A DNA stretch of 64,000 nucleotides from positions 886,301,835-886,365,834 of the forward strand of contig OY856410.1 of NCBI GenBank assembly GCA_963693085.1, given 5' to 3'. Positions 48,679 to 60,806 of this stretch are shown here, in pieces (position 1 is the first letter of the stretch; each line of letters opens with the position of its first letter). The position numbers and the translations under genes were made by a program. This DNA is from Alisma plantago-aquatica (taxonomy: Eukaryota > Streptophyta > Magnoliopsida > Alismatales > Alismataceae). The notes under the pieces were generated by a model. It saw only the letters and a program-made list of their open reading frames with translations, ran no database searches and was not told where the DNA came from.

Positions 48679-49794
48679 TAGGTTTGCTGAGTCTACAGAG
48701 ACATAGGACTAAGGTAGTAGAGTCTATTCTGGTGTCATCCAGTGTATCTGATAGTGTCTTCTGCTCACATAAGAGAAGAAGAACTTAAAGATGACTGGGT
48801 CACATGAGGAGGTTGCTGTTGAAAGCAGCAATGTTGCACCAAGAAGAGGTACATGGGAATAGTCAAGAGAGAGACAATTGCCTGAGAATCCCCTAGATGA
48901 TCCAACGATAATAGGAAAATCCTTCCTTAAGTATTACTGTTGGAGAATTTAGGGCAATAGAATGTATATAGTGGATCAAGCATTGGAAGTGTAACCTAGA
49001 TTACTAGCCCCCAATGATGATGTTTTAGATATCAACAAGATATGTAATTAGCATCAGTGGGTTGAAGCAAAAGGAAGTGATTGAACTTTCCTTGATTAGT
49101 CATGTAAGGACTTATGTTTTGCATAGTAAAACATTACAAATGTTTTATGTTGTTCTTACCTCTCTAAGAAAAGATGAGGTACATAAGAGATACCTGGATG
49201 AACTCCAGGAATGTTAAATCTTATGCTTGTAATAATATGCAAGGAATATGATAGTATACAAAGTGCATACCACTTAATCTCAGTATTTATATACCCTGTC
49301 CAGGTATACAACTATTGATGATAAAGTGGGTATGGAAACTCTTAGATTGTTGTCTTTTTGATTGCTCTGATCAAGTAGTCATTCCGAGACAATCTAATGA
49401 GTATCATGAAATCAGGAATATGGAATGAATAAATGTGTCATATCCTATGCATAAGAAAGAGAAGTATGAGATAATCCCAGATGAGCATGTTGTATGAGGA
49501 ACTAAAAGTGTACTCCTCATAAGATAAGAATAAGAATAAGGGAGATAAACCCTGTTCAATAATGTTGTTAGCATAATAAAGATCTTTCCCATAATGAGGA
49601 AATGGGAAATGTGATGAGATCATGAGATGGTCATAAACATACTATATAATAATAAAGAAAGGGATAATGACATGTAACCATCCTTATAAATTCCTATGCT
49701 AAAGGCAAGGAACTTAGGATGAGACAAAGAATAAATGGTTCATGAATAGTTGAAAATACATGAATAAATAAGAGGGATATGAATCCTTGTTTTC

Positions 49795-50040
49795 TTTCCT
49801 TTCAGGGACATGGCAATCAAGTGGGTCTTAGGACACTTGATGTGCATAAGATAAATATGTTCATGTGATGGATACTTAGAAAAGTATCAGTTTATCTTGG
49901 ACTTTGGTCCCAGGATGAGGACATATGTAACAATTAATGTTCCAATATGAAAGGAAGAGAAATATGTGGTGTGTTTTCAACACATGTGATAGATACCAAG
50001 ATGAAAGATTCTGGTATCTGAGAAATATCAGATGGTTTAG
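49795..50040 (+). pseudogene. Remnant of gypsy protease and linker in RE-F
   Basis: Short pieces in shifting frames resemble the protease C-terminal blocks of RE-C and RE-B, including a match to the HVVDT linker (THVIDTKMKDS near 49985-50015). Stops are frequent. Confidence 0.55.
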
Positions 50041-50369
50041 GTTGGCTACCTGGAGTGGTCAACAGTGAAACTAGTCTGATTATAATAATATGAATATCAT
50101 ATGTTAGGGGTTTATGCTCTGCACAAACATGATATTAATAAAGAATATATGATGCTTGTCTAAAAAAGAAAAGTGTTATTTGACACAAAGTTGACTCCAT
50201 AGTCAATGATGAGGAACAGTTGAGCATGTGCCTTGTGTGTTGATCCTATGAGAATCTTGTATAGAAACACTTTGTGCTGATCAAAGTTTTATGGTGTCTC
50301 CATAATAAGGAGATGATATGTGAAAACTAGATAGTATAATGAATAAAATACATCTATCTTCCTTTATCT

Positions 50370-50408
50370 GGATTTCGAGGATGAAATCCTTGTTAGGGGT
50401 TTATGATT
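50370..50408 (+). promoter_or_regulatory. Stem-loop and polypurine region of RE-F
   Basis: GGATTTC (50370-50376) and GAAATCC (50383-50389) form a 7-bp stem. GTTAGGGG precedes the 3' LTR at 50409. Confidence 0.7.
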
Positions 50409-53400
50409 TGTAACATCCCTGACCTGGGTTATACTTTGACCCTAGGTGATTTGATTAAGAAAGATGATTAAATGCTTAATCTCATCTTGCAAAAAGTAAT
50501 TAGGGCTCAAGAGGAACTTATGTTTCAATCCTAGCCCTTTTTGAACATTGTTGAAGTCAATGTTTGCTTGTTTTGGACTAAAGTGCAAATTACCCAAGTT
50601 TGTGGGGTTTAAGTGCAAATTGTGCATGATAATATGTTCCTCATGTGTTGAAGCATCATGAGGGTGAAAATGATGTTGAGGTATGTCTTATGGAAGCTTG
50701 TATACCAAGAAAGAACTGATAAAGCAATGTATGCGCATGAAAACCTAGTTTTGGAGTAATGTGCAATTTACCCAAAACATAGGGTGCAATATGTAAATTA
50801 CCACTGCAATTAGGTCCCTAATGTTTCTTGGCATCATGTAGATCAAAGAAAATGAGAGGGGCGCCTCATTTGAATTAAGTTGGAGGAGAGAGAATCTTGA
50901 TATTAAAATAATCAAGATTTAATCCTAATTGAAACCCTAATTCGATTTAGGGAAAAATAAATGTATTAATTAAAGGGCCTTCAACCAAAATTAAAATGGT
51001 TGGATTAATATGTGTGTGGACATCCTTGAGCCTTTCAAGGACCACAAAAATATCCAAGGGAGTGGATAACGCACACACAATTTTATAAGAAAAAGAAATA
51101 TCCACTCACATATGGATATTAATATAATATGATTTAAGGTGCTTGATTTGCTTTTCTTTAAATCATGGATAATTGAGAGAAATAATAGGAAAACAAGATA
51201 GCCTCGTTCCTAAGGAAGATGAGGGGGAAGAGGCGGCCACATTTTTGGGATTAAATGGATTTTTGCAAAGCATATTCTCTCTCATTGAATTTTTATAAAA
51301 GAACCTTTTACAAGCCAAATGAAAGGCTTTTTCGACCCCACTTCTTCTCCTTGCTTGGGAAACGACAAAGGGAGCTTGGGAGGATCAGGAGGACGATCCC
51401 CAATCTGTTGGTAAGGTTCTTGATCCATTTCACCTTGATTCCATGGGGGAAATCGAAAATAAATTATGAATTTCTTCCTATTTTGATCTCCTCTTCAATT
51501 CTAACCATTCCTTTTCACTCAAACCTTGAGGATGAGCCTTGGAATGGTGAAAGTAGTTTCATACACCATTTTTGCCGTTAAAAATAAGCTTTGGAGATCA
51601 ATTTGAGGCGGGTTTTATAACTTAACCCTTGATTTTGTTATTGCATTCAATTCCTTATCAAATAATGATCATTTCTACATTTACAATAATTGATTTGGTT
51701 GATGGATGCAATTTCCATGGAAATCACAGAAGGTTTCGTGAGTTTAGAGGTTGAAGATGATAATCACACACCTCTATAAATATCCAAAGCAAATGGTCTT
51801 GATTGAGTTGCTCAAACAGTTTCCCAAACCGTTTGGGAGCAAACGGTTTCAAACCGTTTAGAAGCAAACAGTTTCACTAAACCGCATGAGACCAAACGGT
51901 TTCAAACCGTTTGGTGGTGTTGACCAGGGTTGACCATTTGGAGATATGTTGAAAATGATCTAGGTTAGTGACCCATCAATTATGATTGTTTAGTTCCAAT
52001 TGGTTCATGAGTTGAAGATCAATCAATCACCAAAACCCTAACCGGGTTAAGTGCTGATTTCCAAATTGATTAAGTTGGAAACTTGGGTTGATTGACCCAG
52101 ACGGTTTCAAAACCATTTGGGGATCACCCAAACGGTCTCAAGACCATTTGGAGGTCACCCAAGACCGTTTGGAGGTCTAGGGTTGAGTTTGGTTAAGCAA
52201 TTGAATATCCAAAGATACTAAGTTCGAGTGTAATCAATTGCTAATTTGGTGATCAATCCAACGATCTAAACCCTAATTGGTTGACTTGGATTTTGATGTT
52301 GACATGGGCAAACGGTCTCAAGACCGTTTGGTGGTCATCCAAACGACCTCAAGACCGTTTGGGGTCAGGTCATGTTCAATTTGGATGATGGTTCAATGGT
52401 TTCAAAGTAATTGATCTTACATTGATTAATGTTGAAGGATCATCGATTCCCAACCCTAATTCAATTGATTTAAACCCTAAGTGAGGGTCAATTGAGGGTT
52501 AATTGAGGGTCAAATCAATTGAAGGTTTACCTACTTAACTCAATTGAATTATGAGGATAAGTCCAATTGATGATTGGTCCCATGAATTCAATGATTGAAG
52601 GAATCAACATTGGAAACCCTAATCCAATTTGATTGGTTGAGACTATTTTTGGTCCATGCGATTTTGAGGAGGTTTAGACCAAACGGTCTCAAGACCGTTT
52701 GAGTCCAAATGGTCTCAAGGCCATTTGGGGCCAAACGGTCTCAAGACCGTTTGAGACCAAACGATCCCAAACCGGTTGAGCCCATGTGGTTTCAAAAGTT
52801 GCTTTAGCAAACGATTTCAAGTAGTTGCTTTAGCAAATGGTTTCAAGTACTTGCTTTAGCAAATGGTCTCAAGCGCCACCTTTACCAAATGGTTTCAAAC
52901 CGTTTGAACTTTGAAAGACCAAGACCTTTTGGGGCTCAAGTAGTCAAAGTTGATTGAGGATTCAATTGGTTAATCCACTTGGACACCTATTGTAATTGAG
53001 GTCCAATGTGATTGAATCTCTTGAGAATTAAGATGATGAATGATCCATTGATCCAATGATGATTAGTAATGATAATCAATGAAGGTACAAAGGTTGAAAC
53101 CCTAATAGTACCTAAATTATTAGTGCCAATTAAGGGGTGAACCCTAATTACTTATAGGATCAATGACTTGGTACACTATGTTAATCATAGTTGTATGTAC
53201 TTGATTGAAGGGTTGATATGACCTAATCAAGTTGAGAAGATGATAGCATGAATTCATACATGAATATGATTCATGTGGTGATTAAGGGTATGATCCTTAT
53301 GTAGAGAGATCATGAAACCCTAATCATGAACATAAACTCTAATCGACAGGGCTATTAGGTTCTAACCCTAATTGAGTGCAATTCTAAATGTAACCCTAAT

Positions 53401-56400
53401 CCAGGGTGAGGATGTAACCCTAATCTAGGGTAATCATATGTATAACTCTAATTTAGGGTAAGGAGATGCAAAAACCTAATTTGGATGAATAGTGAATCTC
53501 TAATTATGGATAATTGAATGAAATCCTAATGGAGATGAATAATAGACCCAAATTGTGGGAGACTATGGTGGAAATCCTAATTAAGGATGACTCCATGTGA
53601 AATCCTATTCTAGGGTCATGTTATGAGAAACCCTAAGTTAGAATGATGTATATGGAACATTGATGTGGTGATGTAATGTGAGAATCAAACTTAGGGTGAT
53701 GTCATGTAATGACATGTAAAACCCTAATTGAGGGTGATTCCATGAGAAACCCTAGTTAAGGGTGATTCCATGAGAAACCCTGATTAAGAACTAACATCAC
53801 ATAATGTTCTGATGTTATGTTGTGAAGACAGACCCTAAGAAGGGTGAAGGAATATGAGACTCTAATGTGAAGTTATAATGCATAAAACCCTAATCCTGGG
53901 CAATATGATAATGAATCATAATCCAAATATTAAGTAAGGGTATAAGGAAACCCTAATGATGAGATAGAAGGAATGACCTTATAAAGGTGAAACATTTAAA
54001 GTGGTTGATTATAAGCAACCTCATTATAAGCAATGTCTTTAGCATTAGACAAGTCCATATCATCAAAGATAGTTGGACAATTCTAATGTGAGGCCTATGC
54101 GTTATATGCTAAAGGTGAGAGTTTAGTGATGTAATGTATTAAGAGGGGAAATACCTTAATACAAGATAAGTTGGTTAACTCAAGAGAGTCTGTAATGATG
54201 AGAAAGTGATACATCAAGATATGATAGTTATCACATTCAGCACTTCAGGGTTTATATACCTTGATACACTTCAAATCCAATATAATTGGGAAAGAAACAT
54301 ATGAAGTGTGTTATGCAACTATTACAATGTTATGTAATAAGTTGTTGCACTTTGATGAATATTAATTAATGTACCTTGAGAATGAGGTCAAGACAAATTG
54401 ATGAGTATGATGTAGCCATACAATGATGGGGATGAGAAATGAACTCATACCTTGAATTGATGATCATTAATACTACATGATGAGAGTAATGATCTTGACT
54501 AATCATTTGTGATATCTTTGAATACCCAAAGGTATGGAATAATGAATTAACGGTTGGAAAGTTAATGTAATCATGAAACCCTAATTAATATGAAATGGGG
54601 AACCCTAACCCTAATTTGGGTAAAGGGAATGATAAGCCCTATTTGATAGTAAACCCTAATTCCTGGGAAAGGAATAATGGTATTACTATTGTATCACATG
54701 ATGTGATGAATATCTTGTATGACTGTTATCATGCCTAATAACTATACAAATATTATGAGATGATGAATATAGCCAGGTTTGAGTTGTGACATTTATATAA
54801 TAAATGTTGATTGGCCTTTTTTGCCTTAATGTTGTTGTTGCTTAATAAAAGTAACAATGCAGGGATTTTATGAATCATATGAGTAAGTTGTTGCCTAGAA
54901 AGAGGTGACAAGATATTTTTGTGGCCTTAAGAGCCATATGTGATACTTGTGTAACAAGTATCATGAATGCCTTGGTCAGATGATCGAAGGTGATAATTAC
55001 CTAATAAATGGTAATAATGCTCAATGATAAGTTAAGGGTTTGAATACCCAGAACCATATGATTATGGTGATGAGAATGTGAAGGGATGAGAATTCCCAGT
55101 ATTGAAATGAGGGACTAAGTTCCCAAGGTCTTTAAAAGACTGATAAGTATCTGATGAAAGTAGTACATGTCTCTTTATAGCATTGTTGTAATAAGTCTTG
55201 TTTGAGAACTTGGTTCATGCTAAAAGAATATGAAAATGTACTTAATTAATCAAGTGAAATCTATTCATGTAGAGCCCTGACTATAGATCCATCAGCATCA
55301 GAATTAGCTGAATGGTGAAACGGGTGCTCCACAGAAAAACCCGGAACACATTTTTTGAATATGTGGGGGTAAATGGGTGAAACATATCCTTCATCCGGTG
55401 AAGAGATTGAGGGAAGGTAAACAATAAAACTCTCAATCCTTCATGTGTCGGGATGAATGTATCACTAATCTCCCGATGGTTGGGATAGATGTCGTACACA
55501 TCTCCCCATAATACTTATGTCGGGTCGATGAAGATAAACAATAAATCTCTCGATGGCCGATGAGAGTGCAGTTGTCGATGTAACTCTATAGCAAAGTTTC
55601 GGCATACCCTGGAAAGCTATTTTGAGAAGTTAACACAGTCCTGCTTGTTGTCTTGCACTGACCGGGATGTGATAGGTCATGGGAATCCATCTCTTCCATA
55701 GACCTATGTATGGTACCGATTTCAAATTTGCATTGGTCGGTTGGAGTATGAGCGGTATACCTCATCTCCTCAGGGCATAAGTGTGTTTGTAAAATGAAAT
55801 CAGCCGTATAGCATGTTTGTTTAAGGATTGAATACGGAAATTCATTGGATGATGTTACATTTCTATTATATATCTATAGTTCATTGATGTTGTTCATATC
55901 TGTTGTACTCATTACAAGTAGATGGATGAACTATGAGTCTACCCTGAGTAGATGAAATGTTATCCTTGAAAAAGGAGATTACTTCACTTTGTTCTTAAAA
56001 GTGACTTACCTGCTGTTGATTAAATATATAAATCCTTCTGCTCAGTTTATTTTAATAAGCTTTCATAACAATGTTTTGGTGGAGAGTTATATCTCCCGCT
56101 GGGGCAATTTATAATTGTCTCACCCCCGTGGGATCCAACTTTTTAGGTGGACGTAGATAAAGAAGCAAAATTCCATTACAGGGAATGGACAACAGCAGTA
56201 ACAGTAAGGACAGTAGTAATATCTCAGGTGGAGATACTGCCTGTCAAGTTATGAAATTAGAAAGTCCTATGTGTCATCTCTGTACTCTCAGGTCCTCGGA
56301 GTTTTTAGTCAGTGTTTTTGATAAATCAATCTGAGGTTTTGGCTTGATGCCTCGAGATTCGTATGCTGTCTGTATATGATGTTTATAAGGTAGATGATGA

Positions 56401-56601
56401 TGTAGTCTCTGAAAAGAGATGGTACAGGTTATGTACGTTTGAGTCAGAATGTAAATGTTATACAATGGTTCTTAATGGAAAAGATTTCCTATGTGTGGAT
56501 CTCTTTGCAAAAAGTTTTATTTTTTTGTGATTTTCAGTAATCCGCTGCAAATGATTTGCTTCTGCTTAAGTTAATTTTGTTTTTGTGAGTTGGATGCCAC
56601 A
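50409..56601 (+). repeat. RE-F 3' LTR (6193 bp)
   Basis: It has the same ends and landmarks as the 5' LTR: TATA near 51292-51300, donor-like GTAAGG at 51411, motif cluster 51790-52930 and AAACCCTAAT run 53095-53960. The 58-bp excess over the 5' LTR is largely explained by extra AAACGGTCT/AGACCGTTT units at about 52700-52757. No gene is supported. Confidence 0.94.
51790..52930. repeat. AAACGGT / ACCGTTT inverted-motif cluster (RE-F 3' LTR)
   Basis: Perfect AAACGGTCTCAAGACCGTTT occurs at 52310-52329, 52681-52700 and 52733-52752, with many half-motifs between. More copies keep CpG here than at the matching places of the 5' LTR. Confidence 0.85.
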
Positions 56602-57300
56602 GACACGGTCACGCATCACAGGTAGGATCCTATGGACAAGTTAGTAGAGGACATGGATGACAATAGGCAATGGCTAGATTCTTCAGTATGAGTCAGACAG
56701 AGGGAGTGGTCAATCCACGGGTCATGATAGGTCAGGTGGAGATTTTTCATTCTAATTTGTCCACTTCTTCTTTTGTATCTATTTTGGTTGACCCGGGTGA
56801 GACACACTCTTTTATCACTAGAGAGGTGATGACTAGCTGCTACCTGTTTGTAGTATATATAATAGTCTTCCACTAGAAACCCCTTTAGTTGGTTCCGCTG
56901 AGTTGCAGGATGAATGTCCCTCATGTGTTCTCTCTTTCTCTAGACACAACATTCAAGTGGAGCTTTTGCCACTTGACATTAATTGAATTGATGCGATCCT
57001 TAGGATGGATACCTTAGAGAAGTACAAGGTTTTCGATTGTAGTTCCAAGGTGGTGACATTTCATGAAGGATATGGTTCATGGATCTTGCAAGGAGATAGG
57101 AAGATTCTTTCTACGTGTTAGGTGTTAGCTATGACAGTATATAGGTTGAGGAGATAGGGGTGTGAGGCTTTCTTGGCTCATGTTGTGGATACTAAGAGAA
57201 GGAGTCCTAGTATCCAGGAGGTGCCAATTGTGTGAGAGTTTGAGGATGTTTTCCCCAATGAGTTTCCTGGTGTTCCCCCTCCTAGAGACATTGATTTTGA
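56602..57300 (+). pseudogene. RE-C gag end and aspartic protease, broken
   Basis: The first 60 bases finish the Gly/His-rich gag tail. The protease follows, with VNPRVMIGQVEIF, the active site DPGETHSF near 56790, a frame break after about 56875, then the MDTLEKYKV block near 57010 and the linker FEDVFPNEFPGVPPP near 57240. The last part also has stops. The active site reads DPG, as in RE-B. Confidence 0.87.
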
Positions 57301-58140
57301 GATCAATCTTGTTCCTAGAACACAACCCATAACATAGTCACCTTATAGGATGGCACCAATATAGATGTAAGAGTTGAGAAAATAGTTACAAAAGCTATTA
57401 GAGAAGGGTGTTATCAGACTGAGCACTTCCCCTTGGGGTGCTCTGTGTTGTTTGTGAAGAAAAAAGATGGTTCTATGAGGCTATGTATAAATTATCGACA
57501 ATTGAACAAGGTAATGATAAAGAACAAGTATCCATTACTAAGGATTGATGATCTATTTGACCAGTTAAGGGGTTCTATAGTGTTCTTGAAGATAGGTCTG
57601 AGATCAGGTTACCACTAGCTAAGGAACAAGGCTGATGGCATACCTCAGTCTTCATTTAGGACTAGGTATGGTCACTATGAGTTTGTGGTTATGCTATTTG
57701 GGCTAACCAACATATTGACAACCTTTATGGATTTGATGAACGGGTGTGGACCAGTTTGTGGTTGCGTTCATAGGTGACATCTTGACGTACTCTAGGAACA
57801 TTCAACAACATGAGGAATACCTACGGTAGACACTAACGTTGTTGTTGCAACACATGTTATGTGCTAAGTTCAATAGGTGTAAGTTTTGGTTGATCGAGAT
57901 GCCTTTTCTAAGGCATGTTATATATGCTAAGGGTAGTTGTGTGGTTCAAAAGAAGGTATAGTCAGTGTTGGAGTGGGAACATCCCAAAACACTGAAGAAA
58001 GTCTGAAGTTTTCTGGGTTTGGCAGGGTACTACTAGAGATTCATCAAGAGATTTTTGTTATGTGGTGCTACCCCTAACAAAGTTGACCAGGAAGGGTGTT
58101 CCTTTTTTCTAGGATGACAAGTTTTAGCGTTCTTTCCAAC
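57301..58140 (+). pseudogene. RE-C reverse transcriptase, broken
   Basis: RT blocks appear in order: [47 protein letters not shown], then FIGDILTYS near 57770, where the first catalytic Asp is Gly, then the FL..V connection region. Frameshifts occur near 57740 and 58050 and there are several stops. It is more decayed than the RE-B copy. Confidence 0.9.
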
Positions 58141-58680
58141 TGTTAAATGAGAAGTTGACTAGTGCTCCGGTGTTAGTGTTGCTAGATCAAGGAAAAAGTT
58201 ATATCATCTTCTATGATGCTTTGAATAATGGCTTGGGATGTGTGTTGATGTAAACATGATTTCTTTTAATTCACGACAGCTTAAGAAATACAAGGAGAAC
58301 TATCTGATGCATGACTTTGATCTTGCAACTTTAGTTCATTCCCTGAAGATGTGGAAGCACTATATGTATGAGGAGAAGTGTCAAATCTTCATCGACCACA
58401 AGAACCTTCAGTATATCTTATCAAAGTAGAAGATGACAATGAGGCAAAGGAGATGGGTGGAGTCAATTAAAAAATATGATTGCACGATAGACTACCATCC
58501 AGGGAAGGCTAATGTGGTGGATAATGCTTTGAACAGGAAGTCATATTCATCATCGTTTGTCAACAAGGCACAATTGCATGCCTTGGTGTGCCAAAAGCAA
58601 GATATGTTAGTGTCGCTTCACCAGATGAATGTGAAGTTAGAGGTTTCCTTGTTGGAAGGGTTGCTAGCACAGTTGTAGGT
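58141..58680 (+). pseudogene. RE-C RNase H domain, broken
   Basis: NGLGCVLM near 58230, DFDLATLVHSLKMW (the usual Glu is Asp), IDHKNLQYIL, RQRRWVESIK and [17 protein letters not shown] mark a gypsy RNase H. A stop and a frame change occur near 58250 and a stop at 58428. Confidence 0.88.
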
Positions 58681-59600
58681 GAAGCCTATCTTAGCACAGA
58701 AGATCAGAGATGCTCAAAAGAATGATGTCATGATACTAATATCATATCAGAGTTTGGAAATAGGAAGTATGATGGCTTCCATGAGATAGATGACTAGACA
58801 GTTTGCTTTCAAAATGAAATGGTGGTTCCAAATGTTGATGGTTTGAGGAAGATGGTGTTTGAGGAGGCTCATTACTCAATGTATGTCATGCATCCTGGCA
58901 ATACAAATATGTACCACATCCTGAAGTATATGTACTGGTGGCCTGGTCTGAAGTGTGATCTGGTAGAGTTCATTGCTAGATGTCCAATCTATCAATAGGT
59001 CAAGGCTGAGCATCATAAGCATGTAGGAATGTTGCAATTGTTACCAATACCATAGTGGAAATTGGATCATATCCCTATGAAATTTGTAGTTGGTATTCCT
59101 AGGATAGCCAAAGGTCATGATTCCATATGGGTAATAGTTGACATGTTGACCAAGTTAGCTCACTTCCTTCCAGTTAAGACAAAATATACAACAGAGAAGT
59201 TGACATAGAAATATGGTGATGAGATACTTTGTCTGCATGGTATCCCAACTACCATAATATTTCACAGAGGTTCATAGTTTATAAGTCATTTTTGGGAACA
59301 TCAACATACGATGTTTGGGACACAACTGAAGTTTAGCACAACTTTCCACCCTCAGACAGATGGCCAATCTGAGAGGACTGTTAAGACTTTGGAGGAAATT
59401 TTGAGGGCATGTATCTTGCAGTTTCTTGGCAATTGGGATGTGCATATGAGTTTGATAGAGTTCACCTACAATAACAATTATCAGGGAAGTATAGATATGG
59501 TACCTAATGAGTCTTTGTATGGGAGTCATTTTCAGTCATCACTTTGTTGGTATGAGATAGGGGAGTACCAAGTTATGGGACATGAGTTAGTGCAATAGAC
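58681..59600 (+). pseudogene. RE-C integrase zinc finger and core, broken
   Basis: The zinc-binding segment (EEAHYSMYVMHPG, YWWPGLKCD, CPIYQ) again has Tyr for the last Cys, as in RE-B. In the core the first Asp is lost (MKFVVGIP), the second is His (IFHRG), and HPQTDGQSERT keeps the Glu. Stops are near 58997, 59054 and 59276. It ends with SLYGSHFQSSLCWYE, normally ALYGRRCRSP. Confidence 0.9.
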
Positions 59601-60098
59601 TATGAAGAAAATCAAAGTGATACAACAATAGTTGAAAGTAGCCCAGGACAGACAGAAGTCTTATGAAGATAACCATCACATGAAATTAGAGTTCCAAGTG
59701 CGGGATAGATTGTACCTCAAGGTTTCCCCTTAGAAAGGTGTGTTGAGGTTTGGTATGAAGGGTAAGTTGGCTACCCTATCTTGGAACACATTGGAAAGGT
59801 GGCATACGAGCTCAATTTACCGCCAGAATTGCACAACTTTCACCCTATCTACCATGTTTCTATTATGAGGAAGTGTCATCTTGATACAGAGCAGGTGTTA
59901 TATCCAATGGAGGTTGAGTTAGAGGAGGATGTTCTGTATGAGGAAGGTCTAGTGTTAATCCTGGATAGGAGAGTAAAGAAGTTGAAGAAGAAGGATATAG
60001 ACTTAGTTAAGGTTTTTTTGGCATCATTGTGGTGTGGAGGAAGCCATGTGGAGTTTGAGGATGAGATGCGTAGGAAGTACCCGCCTTTGTTTGCCTAG
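59601..60098 (+). pseudogene. RE-C integrase C-terminal part and chromodomain
   Basis: After stops near 59598-59735, the block IGKVAYELNLPPELHNFHPI, then MRKCHLDTEQVL and LDRRVKKLKKKD leads into a chromodomain end (VEFEDEMRRKYPPLFA) that closes at a stop near 60097. A frame slip lies inside the chromodomain. It is closely related to the RE-B C-terminus. Confidence 0.87.
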
Positions 60099-60135
60099 GA
60101 TTTTGAGGGAGAAATCTTTGTTAGGGGTTTATGGT
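60099..60135 (+). promoter_or_regulatory. Degenerate stem-loop and polypurine region of RE-C
   Basis: GATTTTGAGGGAGAAATC (60099-60116) is the decayed form of the stem-loop in the other elements. GTTAGGGG precedes the 3' LTR. Confidence 0.6.
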
Positions 60136-60806
60136 TATTAGACCCTAGACCTTTATTCATAGTTAAACATGATTTAATATCACAATTAAGTGCTTAAATA
60201 TTTAATATAACCCTAATATTGATTTGATATCATGTGACATGCTTATGTTTCAAGTTTGGTTCAGTTTGGATATTGTTCGAGCAAGTTATGCAATTTTATA
60301 CTTGTTTTAGACCTTTCTGCAATTTACCCATATCTATGGTTTTTCTTGCAATTAGTCACATGATTTTTGTTTCTCACATGTTTTATTATCATGTTTATTT
60401 TTTGTACCTTCGGGTACCTTTTTGTACCTTGGTTTGGGTGGTGACACCTTCCTAGGGTTGAGTTAGGGTTTTTCCCACATGGATGAGCTGCCTTGGAGGC
60501 CAAAACTCAATGATCCTCCTGGATGGTTGAGATCTGATGGTTGCCCTTGGGTGTTGGGAACTGATGGCACTCCTTATATGTGTGGATTTTGATGGTTCCC
60601 TCTGTTAAGATCATTGGATCAGTGACCTACTTGGAGAAGGTGCACAAGCGATGGCTTTCACCCTTGTCATCTAGGGTTTAAAAAACTATGGTCACCATGT
60701 GTTAAACTCGATGGACACCCTGGGTTTCCAAGATTCGATGGCCATGTAGACTCCCACAACTGATGGAGATTCTTCTTGCATGGACGTGATGTCCTATGGC
60801 CATGGA
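60136..60806 (+). repeat. RE-C 3' LTR, first 671 bp
   Basis: It aligns with 17868-18525 of the 5' LTR (CATGTGACATGCTTATGTTT, GGTGGTGACACCTTCCTAGG). The usual TG terminus reads TA. Homology ends abruptly at 60806, where RE-G begins; the rest should lie beyond the window. Confidence 0.88.

Larger units (their letters stand above)
48659..50408 (+). other. RE-F internal region with gag-start relic
   Basis: The leader is followed by an ATG at 48791 and about 23 open codons (MTGSHEEVAVESSNVAPRRG) that line up with the gag start of RE-B (MSRSHKEHIAESSVAA); then stops begin. The remainder is non-coding and shares blocks with RE-D (about 49230-49720). A protease-region trace lies at 49795-50040. It is too short to encode gag-pol. 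Confidence 0.85.
42524..56601 (+). mobile_element. RE-F: large non-autonomous LTR retrotransposon (RE-B relative)
   Basis: It has LTRs at 42524-48658 and 50409-56601 and an interior of only 1750 bp. The tRNA-Met primer site and stem-loop/polypurine end are intact. The LTR start (TGTAACATCCCTGACC), LTR end (GCCACA), leader and gag start match RE-B, but gag-pol is lost. Flanks are GACGT and GACAC, an imperfect duplication; the gag frame of RE-C rejoins across it. It appears to be the best-preserved LTR pair here by eye. Confidence 0.93.
17868..60806 (+). mobile_element. RE-C: Ty3/gypsy retrotransposon hosting RE-D, TE-E and RE-F; 3' end cut by RE-G
   Basis: RE-C is a plus-strand gypsy element. 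It has a 5' LTR (17868-21997), a tRNA-Met primer site, gag, protease, RT, RNase H, integrase and chromodomain in order, and the first 671 bp of its 3' LTR (60136-60806). Gag is interrupted by RE-D and RE-F, and the 3' LTR by RE-G. Without these insertions the internal part is about 4.8 kb. The bases before the 5' LTR are GAAGT (17863-17867); the partner TSD lies beyond the window. Pol is more decayed than in RE-B, consistent with greater age. Confidence 0.92.
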
